Below, piece after piece: positions 56,125 to 64,000 of a stretch of 64,000 nt of DNA (position 1 is the first letter of the stretch; each line of letters opens with the position of its first letter). The translations under genes were made by a program, and so were the position numbers. The notes under the pieces were generated by a model that saw only the letters and a list, made by a program, of their open reading frames with translations, made no database searches and was not told the DNA's origin. Source of the DNA: Diploscapter coronatus (lineage: Eukaryota; Nematoda; Chromadorea; Rhabditida; Rhabditidae); assembly GCA_964036155.1 (NCBI GenBank), contig OZ038423.1:40625249-40689248 (forward strand), written 5' to 3'.

Positions 56125-58480
56125 GGCCATTTTTCTTTCCTAGCGGATATTTTGAATTTCTTCAAACCATTATCACTGGCTATTCGGAAAGGTCGCAACG
56201 TCGCAGCGTCGCAGTTTGGAAAGGTCGCAGCTTGGATTCGGAAAGGTCGCAGCTTTGATTCGGAAAGGTCGCAGCTTTCATTCAGAAAGGTCGCAGCGCC
56301 ATAACGTCGCAGTTTGGAAAGGTCGCAGCTTTTTATAGAATAGAGTAAAATCGCAACAATTTACCGCAATCATTTTTTTCTTATCAAGGATCGATATTTC
56401 ATTATCATGGACATCATATGTTGAAGTTTTCGTCAAGTAAATCCATATTTGGAGTCACTGGGCTCATTTATTCACTCAAAAATTATGAAACGTTCACTAT
56501 AGGCATATTCGAGAGACCGTAGTGGTCCAGAATATATTCGAAAAGGGTCGCTCATGGTCTGTATCTCATCTCTGATATCAGTACTCCAAATATCAGCCTT
56601 CAATCACTACATTCGGATATGCCTAGCTGAGTTATGGGGCCAAGACTGGATCAAACTGGCATATGACTGCAAAATATGACTTTCACCCCCACTGAATGAC
56701 TCGAAAAGTGACAAGTCGATATTCTAATTGGCCTGATTATATTCTACGCTTAATCTCCTTCAATTTCATGTATGACTTCCCTAGGTGCCACATTTCCACT
56801 TGTCTCCAGCAATATCCCCTAGAGTTAACTATAGGAAACTCAGAGTATCTGACAGAAATAGAGGTTTTTGAGATACCTAATTCCCGAAGTTCACTATAGA
56901 CCCTCAAACCCCCTATCAAAATGAACTATTCTATCATGTCTTACTATTCTAGAAGTCTATAGGTCAATACATCCATCTCTGGAGTCACTGGACTCACTTA
57001 TTCACTCAAAATCGAGATAAATTTACATTACGTCCCTACATGGTCCTACACTGATCCAAAGCATATCCAAAATGGTTCAACTACAGTCTACAGTTATGCC
57101 CTGATATCTGTAGTCCGTATATCAATAGACTTTCGCCACCTTTGAATACGTGTGTATGTACTAGGGGGCACTTTTTGACTTCTTTCGCAGAAAAATACGG
57201 AATTTTTCAAAAATCGACCAACTCTAAGGCCTGCAGTGATTCTGATGATATCCCAAAAGATTCGACTTCTGCCTATATTCCATCTATAGTATCTACTCTG
57301 AATATTGCATATCTGTTTTAATAGGTTCGAAGACACCTTGGGTCACTATGTCAACTTTTTCCGATCAAATCGACATATGACTGAGAAATATGGCATTCAC
57401 CTTCACCGAATGACTCGAAAAGTAACAAATCGATATTCTAATTAGTTTAATTATCTTCTACATTTAATTTCCTTCAATTTCATGTATGATTTCCCTAGGT
57501 GCCACATTTCCACTTGTCTCCAGCAATATCCCCTAGAGTTAACTATAGGAAACTCAGAGTATCTGACAGAAATAGAGGTTTTTGAGATATCTGATTCGGG
57601 AAGAATGTCATAGATCTCCAAATCGCCTACCAAAATGAACCATTCTATCATGTCTTACTATTTCTGAAGTCTATAGGTCAATACATCCATATCTCGAGTC
57701 ACTGGGCTCACCTATTCACTCAAAAATGGTTAAACGTTCACTATAGACATACTTAAGCGACCGTAGTGATGCAAAACATATCCGAAAATGGTCGTTCATG
57801 ATTTATATTTCATCTCTGGTATTAGTTATCCTAATATCATGTCTCAATCACCTCATTCGGATATGTCTAGTTGAGTTATGGGGTCACGACTGGACCAAAC
57901 CGACATATGACTGCAAAATATGACGTTTACCCCCACTGAATGACTCGAAAAGTGATAAATCGATATTCTAATTAGCCTAATTATCTTCTACACTTAATTT
58001 TCTTCAATTTCATGTATGATTTCCCTAGGTACTGAATTTTCACTCGTCTCCAGAAATATCCCCTAGTTAACTATAGGAAGTTCATAGGATCTGACAGAAA
58101 TAGAGGTTTTCGAGATGTCTGATTCCAAAAGTACGTCATAGACCCCTAAATCACCTGTCAAAATGAACCATTCTATAATATCTTACTATTTCTGAAGTCT
58201 ATAGGTCATTACATCCATCTCTGGAGTCATTGGGCTCACTTATTCACTCAAAATCGAAATAAATTTACATTACGTCCCTACATGGTCCCACACTGATCCA
58301 AAGCATATCCAAAAGGGTTCAACTATAGTCTACAATTATGTCCTGACATCTGTAGTTCGTATATCAATAGACTTTCGCTACCTTTGAATATGTGTGTATG
58401 TACTAGGGGAGACTTTTTTGACTTCTTTCGCAAAAAATACGGATTTTAAACCCATAATTAATTTTTCTGAAAAATACTCG
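56125..58480. repeat. Composite tandem-repeat array behind RAD9
   Basis: The array begins with a minisatellite of GGAAAGGTCGCAGCTTTGATTC-like units, several copies at about 56190-56335. Three longer modules then recur in the order C-A-B-A-C-A-B. Module A (about 310 bp, starts GAATGACTCGAAAAGTGA) is at about 56693, 57409 and 57937. Module B (starts GATAAATTTACATTACGTCC) is at about 57010 and 58257. Module C (contains AAACGTTCACTATAG) is at about 56485 and 57730. Copies are about 85-95% alike by eye. No open frame is conserved. Confidence 0.8.
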
Positions 58481-58639
58481 AATCTTTATTTAGGGAAGAA
58501 TATAAAAAGGAGCAACAATGTTGAGACAACAAAAAATAATTTATGAAATACTAGGAAAAAAAACAATAAAAGTAAATGGAATACTTGGAGGGAATGACTT
58601 TTCAGATGGGAAAATTGATTGAAATGAGAACGAGCTGAC

Positions 58640-61600
58640 TCACGTATCACATGTTGGGATTGGTATCCCTTGCTCGGAGAGATGAATGAAATGTTCTCCG
58701 TTGAGGGAGAATTTAGTGTCATTTTTCATGTAAAACATTTCCCTGTCAGTGATGTTGAATGAAGCCAACTTGCCAAGGCACGCGTGACGAGCATGAACGA
58801 ATCTGAAATTTAAAATTTTCAAAATTAATGAAAAATGAAGAAAAACATACTTTTCCTTCTCTCCGCATTTGAAGACGAACGCGATATCAAACGGAGGATA
58901 GGAGAATCTCGGGAGATCATCTTTGCAAGCAGAGCACATCAGTTCATCGCCGTCTTCTAGAATCCACTCGCTTAGCAGAATCAGCTTGAACCTGCTTGTG
59001 TCGGTCTCAGTGTTCTCTCTGCTCGATTCAGTAGTCGAAAGATTCTGAAAAAAAAGATTTGAATTCAAAACATTTTTAAAAGGAAATATTCTTACCGGCT
59101 GACTTTTCGTGCCTCTGTCATGCACGGGGCGCGATGATCTGGTTTGTCGTGTAGCTCCCTCTCCTTGCGATGACGACTTAATTGGTCTTGTAGATGAGGA
59201 ACTCTGGGATTTAAAAACATGTGTATTTTTCTTATCATTTCTTATTGAAAAATTAAATTTAGAGAAGGCGTTCGTGCAAAATATGTAATTTTCTCGTTTC
59301 TGAATAACAAACTGATACAGTAAATTCAAATTTAGGAGAAAACTTCGTTCATTCTTATCAAATAAATAATTTTATAGGTTACCGGTTGAGCGGAGTTTTC
59401 GTGTGCGGTAGCCGACTGAGTGATGCCTGCAGCAACGACGATCTTCCTCAAAGCTCTTCCCTGCTTGGCTGAGGCTCCCCCGGCGTCCCCATTCATTCTT
59501 CTCTTCATTCCTTTCTTTTGAGCAGGAGCTGTATCGTCTTCTTCTTGTTCGTCCCTTGGAAGAGTATAATCGTCCTGAAATTTGTATTTTAGTAACAATT
59601 CTTGTTTCAAATCTGAGAAAAAATGACCATTTCTCCAATTTCCACGATTTCACGGTTCTGCTTCAAAGAGGTCGACTTGCATCCACGGCGACGGATTCCT
59701 TTGTTGCTGTTTCCTTTCGGAATTTGTTCTCGAACGTATTTGTTGAGGGGCTTTTGAGCCAGTCTTTCTTCGGCCTGAAATTGAAAAGTTTAGACAAATT
59801 AAGTTAAATTGAATCTTCCTGCCTTTTTTAGTGTTTCTTCCTTCAATTCAGCGGAAATTGCAGCCGCGATGAGATGTGCACAGATGCCTGCTCCTCCATG
59901 GGCTTTCCATTCTGGGCATGCATCCATTCCTCGGTGGCATCGTGCTGTTTCCAAGAAAATCTGAATTTTTTTTCAGGTATATGTAGGAAGCACAAACTCT
60001 GCCCACTCGGCGAAATCTCAAAGTCAAGGAATTCAATTTCGCCATTTTTGTTCAAAAAATTCTAAAATTTTTGCAAAGTGACTTTTAAAATTACCTCTCG
60101 TCCTCCGTTCTTGCTGTTGACCATGTACTTGTTGTCCGAGCATTTGAATACCATTTTTTCGTTGACCAATTCTTCAGCTTCCTCAAGCATGGAGTCACGA
60201 TCTCGATCCGTCATGTTTCGGTTAATATTTTCTCCGAAAGAGATCTGAAAATAATGGCATGTATTGAGGAAAAAATCAGAATGTTATACTTTTCAAACTA
60301 TTCTTGCTATAACCCTTTGTATTTTCTATTTGTTTTTTTTTTCAAAAATTGATCAACTAAAGATGTGTGAAGCATAGAGACGAATGATGTTAAAATAGTG
60401 AAACGACTAGATCATAATTTGTAATGATTGCCTCTTCTACTTCATTTTTTTGCCTTTCTGATTCTTTTTTCACCTGATCTTCTGTATTGCTTCGTAGGGG
60501 GAATCGTTCATGGACGCCGATTTTCGCGTGTAGAGCATCGATTTCCTTGGGCTCCATGTTGGCGTACTCGCGATGAGAGACGATTATGCTCCTTCGCGAG
60601 GCCACGAATTTTCCTTCCCCTTCAATGACTGCATCAGCATATCTCTTGAATTTTCCTGAAAATTAGAAAAATTGCAATAATCGAGTAAAAATTCTTGACA
60701 AACGTCGAAAGTAGTTTTCTGACTCAGAAATGATTCTGTGCAATCCCGAGTGGAGATGTTCGTTGAGTGCACGCTTGTAGGAGCTGTTCGTCGATTCTGC
60801 TTTGTTGTTTGTTACTCGCCTCAGTTCTAACCCGGCATGAAGACGAGCCATAAGGCTGTATCGTTGCCTCATTTCTGAAAACTGAAAGACCAAGATCATT
60901 TTTGAAACAAAATATATAAGTCAAAATTAACCTTAGTTTTCAGATAGGGGATGAGCCTTCTCAGATCCTCGTCTTGAGTCAGTTTTTCTAACAGTGCCTC
61001 GACTTTCTCGTTGAACACATCCTCACGCGGTTCGTCCATCATTCCTGTAAAACGGTCATTTTTCAGTAACTTTTAACAAATGTTTCAATAATGACGAAAA
61101 ACAAACCTCTCATCCGAATTCTTCCACATTCTTTGTCACTCCTGTCCACAGGCAGTTCTTCACCGAAGATGTAGGCGATGATGAAGTCAACCTTGTATTC
61201 GGGAACTCGGAGCTCGGTCGCCTTCATTTGTATGTTCTGTTTGAGGTGGATCTCGCAATTGACATGAACAGCCGGAGAGGAGAAGATGGGGATCTGCAAG
61301 AAACCTATCATTAAGGATAAAGATTTATTCAAATTACTGTTAGCATTCCGGCAACTAGAGCATCTTCGTTGTCTGAGATAACTCCTCGAACCGTGTAGTT
61401 CCACTTCCTTTCTGAAAATTCTTTTCTTCAAAAATTTGTATGAAAAGCTTTTTTAAGATTACCTGGAAGTTTTTTGCGGATTTCTCTCCAAAAGACGTTG
61501 AAGACCCACTCATAGTTTGCTTTCGCACGGTTCTGAATGAATGCAACGGCCCCGACTATCTGCGGGAACTTGTTGAACTTCTCTCCCCGCTTTTCAACGT

Positions 61601-63872
61601 GAACGGTGTTTGTAGTAATGAAGATGGCCAAGAATTCACCAACTTGAAAGGTTGCATCGATGTAGACCTGCATTACTTCTGAAAAAAAAAACATGTATTG
61701 ATAGAAAACGAAAATTTATAGGCTCACTTTCTCGCCATGGATCGTTTCTTGCATTTGTCAGAAGATCTTCGAAGAGTTCGGGGCTTCCCAGCGATGCACG
61801 TTCTTCTCCCATGTTGTAGTAGTTAGCGATTCCCCGGTGAATTGCTGGAGGGATGAGAGCTGAGTTGATGAAGCTGTGCAACATCGAATCTGTTGCGCAG
61901 AATACCATCACTCCGTCCGAAAGACTAACGTCTCTGAAAGCGAAAAATATTTCATTTAAATGATTAATTTTGAAATTTATAGGCTTTAAAAATATCCTAA
62001 TTTTCTTTCTTTCTAAGAAGCTATCAATGCATAATTGATTTGAAAATTACATTTGTTCAGAGAAAGTAAATTCCAATTGAATTCTTGAAAAATAAATTCA
62101 CGAATGTTATCATTTTGCTTGAATATTATAACACAGTAAATTCATGAAGACCAACCTAACGAATTTTCGAGTAATGCACATTTTCTGGATTTCCTCAATA
62201 TTCGTCCTCGCTTGTTTTCCTGATTCCCATCTTCTCGCGCCATTCCTCTTGATCCTGAAATTCATTAATGATTTTTAACAATAAAACTAAGGAAACTTCT
62301 TACGTGCTGTAGATTTTGTCCACCGTAATTCTTCCAACCTTGGCCCTTCCCTCTTTGTTGGCGAGACTTTCTGCGATCACTGCTGGGCTTGCCGTCTCCC
62401 TCATCGCAGATGCATCGTCAAGTTGAGATTTCGAAGTTTTGGTGTAGCTGTTTGGGTCGTTTTTCTTCTTCTTGTTCCTGTGAGGTTTAAGCGTGAGGCT
62501 GCGAAACCCTGAAAATATTTTGTTGGAATTTTATAAATGCGAAAAAAAAAACCTGAATCAGCCTTATAGGACGTCAGTATCCATCCAACTGGTTCTCCTT
62601 TCTCACCAACTTCGTCTGCCTTCCATGCTCGCCAGATACTTCTCTCGAACTTCTGTGGCGGAACAGAGTCTGGGGCTTTGCCGTAATAGCGAGTGATGAT
62701 GTAGTCGTACGGCAGTTCTTCTCCATTCTCGTCAGTCGTGTCTTCTCTCCAGATTCGATGTCCATCCGAACGGTAGTTCACAACGTGCAAGTGACTACTT
62801 CCAGCCTTCCAGCGCGGTGTTCCATCTGAGGTTGCGTCCGAGCCATTTCTCCTCGTATGTCGAATTAGAAACGCGAAGGAGTAGTTGTGTTCACCACTTC
62901 TTGGAAGATCCTCCACAAAGAGTTGGGGGATTTCATCGTACATCGGCACGATCGGACTGAAATAAAATTTTATTTTAATTAAAAAAGATAAATCTTGTAA
63001 AGCCATATACCCATTAAAAAGTACTTGTAACAACAAAGTATTGGGTTAAAATCAATTTTTTTCATAACTAACAAAGTACGTTATGGCGAAATAGAAATAA
63101 CTTACTTCCTCTTCCCCAATATCTCCTTGAGCGGGATCTTGTTGGCCCTCTGGAAGTACAAGTCAGTGATGCTTGGAGGAACCGAGCAAAATGTATTGTA
63201 TCTGCCATCAAAGTTGACTTCATCATCTTCAGATTCATCTGAAAATAATAAATTTCAACATCTTTCATGAAATAGTCATTTCTTTGCATTTTGAATTAAG
63301 CGTTATAGAAGAAAAGTGATTGTGTTGTGGAATTCAATGGAAACTAAATTAGCATACATTCAGTCCTAGACAATTAATAATGGAATTATAATTGTCTATC
63401 TAATATTCAATAGTGCGACTGGCACTATATAGAGTCAGAACTCTCAGTAATTATTACCCTCTTCAGTTATCTCATTTTCCTAGCAGCAAGACTCCAGGTG
63501 AAGTCTCGTCTCTTCATCCCTTCACTTTCTCACTATTCATTTTCTCACCCGTTCACCGGTGGACCCCTATCTCTCTCTCCTGAATCTCTCAATGGGCAAT
63601 AAAGAAATTGAGAGTCCAACCACATTATATTGTTCACTTAGTAAAGGGTTATAAAAAAAACAACTAAGATTGTAACCTTGTTCAAATCCAACCATTTCCG
63701 TGTCTTCAGGCGAATACCTAACGTCATGAAGAGTTTGCGAGTCCAGATCGAGATATCGTTGGTGTTCATCATTCTCCTCGATTCCGGAGTGGTGCATCGC
63801 AATGGTTAGAAGGTCTTGGGTCTCATCTTCAACTTCTTCTAGCATTGGGATTGCGCTAAAGATAAAATTCAT
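58640..63872 (-). CDS. MULE-type transposase-like protein, many exons (5' end uncertain)
   Basis: At least 16 exons read in phase from about 63845 to TGA at 58640 (for example 63238-63106, 62956-62553, 62508-62304, 62254-62156, 61933-61728, 61678-61463, 61411-61338, 61293-61107, 61044-60932). The centre looks like a MuDR/MULE transposase core: first Asp in MQVYIDATFQVGEF, second Asp in VRGVISDNEDALVAGM, then VHVNCEIHLKQNI and the family-typical TNNKAESTNSSYKRAL. A SWIM-like Cys/His motif follows (ARCHRGMDACPEWKAHGGAG then ICAHL). Further C-terminal is a CSACKDDL...FKCGEKEK...HARHACLG cluster, probably zinc-binding. One intron (after ETLKK, about 59820) appears to use a GC donor. Many introns and no visible stops suggest a retained or domesticated gene rather than a young transposon. 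An upstream first exon may lie beyond 63872. Confidence 0.65.
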
Positions 63873-64000
63873 GAATTTTCAATAAAAACGCTTATTGAAA
63901 AGTTCACCTACGCAAATTTTACTACCTTTTTAAGCGAAATAGTGTCGTAAATAATAAGAAATAGGTGAAATTTCCAAGAGAATCGTTTTTTTTACTAAGC
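63873..64000. other. Right edge, upstream of the transposase-like gene
   Basis: AT-rich. A possible short minus-strand exon end (TTTGCGTAG before GTGAAC at about 63907) suggests the gene continues upstream, but the reading is too short to support. Confidence 0.25.

Noticed and set aside
1..64000. tRNA, rRNA, CRISPR or prokaryotic operon signals
   Set aside because: No B-box/cloverleaf candidate, no rRNA segment and no spaced direct repeats were recognised; gene structure is eukaryotic throughout. A tRNAscan run would be decisive for tRNAs.

Overview
The window looks like nuclear DNA of a nematode. It is about 36-40% GC by eye, with short introns that nearly always begin GTAAG and end TTTCAG. 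Many start codons sit a few bases after an unpaired TTTCAG, as expected of spliced-leader trans-splicing sites. The gene content fits too: nematode-type carbohydrate sulfotransferase, F-box paralogues, a NUBP1 relic very like C. elegans NUBP-1, and miR-235/miR-92 family hairpins. I cannot name the species. All homology calls are from memory of the families; no database search was run.

Layout. 1-1641: the 3' end of an unrecognised acidic protein, followed 186 bp later by RRP15 (rRNA processing), a spacing that suggests an operon. 4273-9598: serine palmitoyltransferase LCB2, with an alternative upstream first exon pair. 10721-13608 (-): the aminotransferase AGXT2. 14506-14990: a large foldback element. 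15835-16515 (-): two tandem miR-92/miR-235-family microRNA hairpins. 16600-21350: no gene seen. 21352-23276 (-): a Golgi carbohydrate sulfotransferase.

24655-34760 is a large inverted duplication. Two intact F-box genes lie tail to tail in arms of about 2.5 kb. The 5 kb between them holds three broken genes in one orientation (an unknown small protein, NUBP1, mitochondrial beta-ketoacyl synthase OXSM) and several foldback elements. 36499-37779 is an intronless gene for a PB1-domain protein with Ser, Arg/Ser and Gly/Phe-rich tails. 40705-45268 (-) is DNA topoisomerase I.

48347-49933 is a UPF0561 (C2orf68) homologue. 51186-54682 is the mitochondrial Obg-type GTPase MTG2, with a small membrane-protein gene nested antisense in its third intron. 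55182-56121 is the front part of the checkpoint clamp subunit RAD9, followed directly by a composite tandem-repeat array (56125-58480). 58640 to the right edge (-) is a many-exon gene for a MULE-type transposase-like protein.

The genes are mostly unrelated housekeeping and accessory genes, not one pathway. Shared themes are sphingolipid synthesis, rRNA and mitoribosome biogenesis, DNA topology and checkpoint, and a heavy load of small foldback (MITE-like) elements in introns and intergenic DNA.
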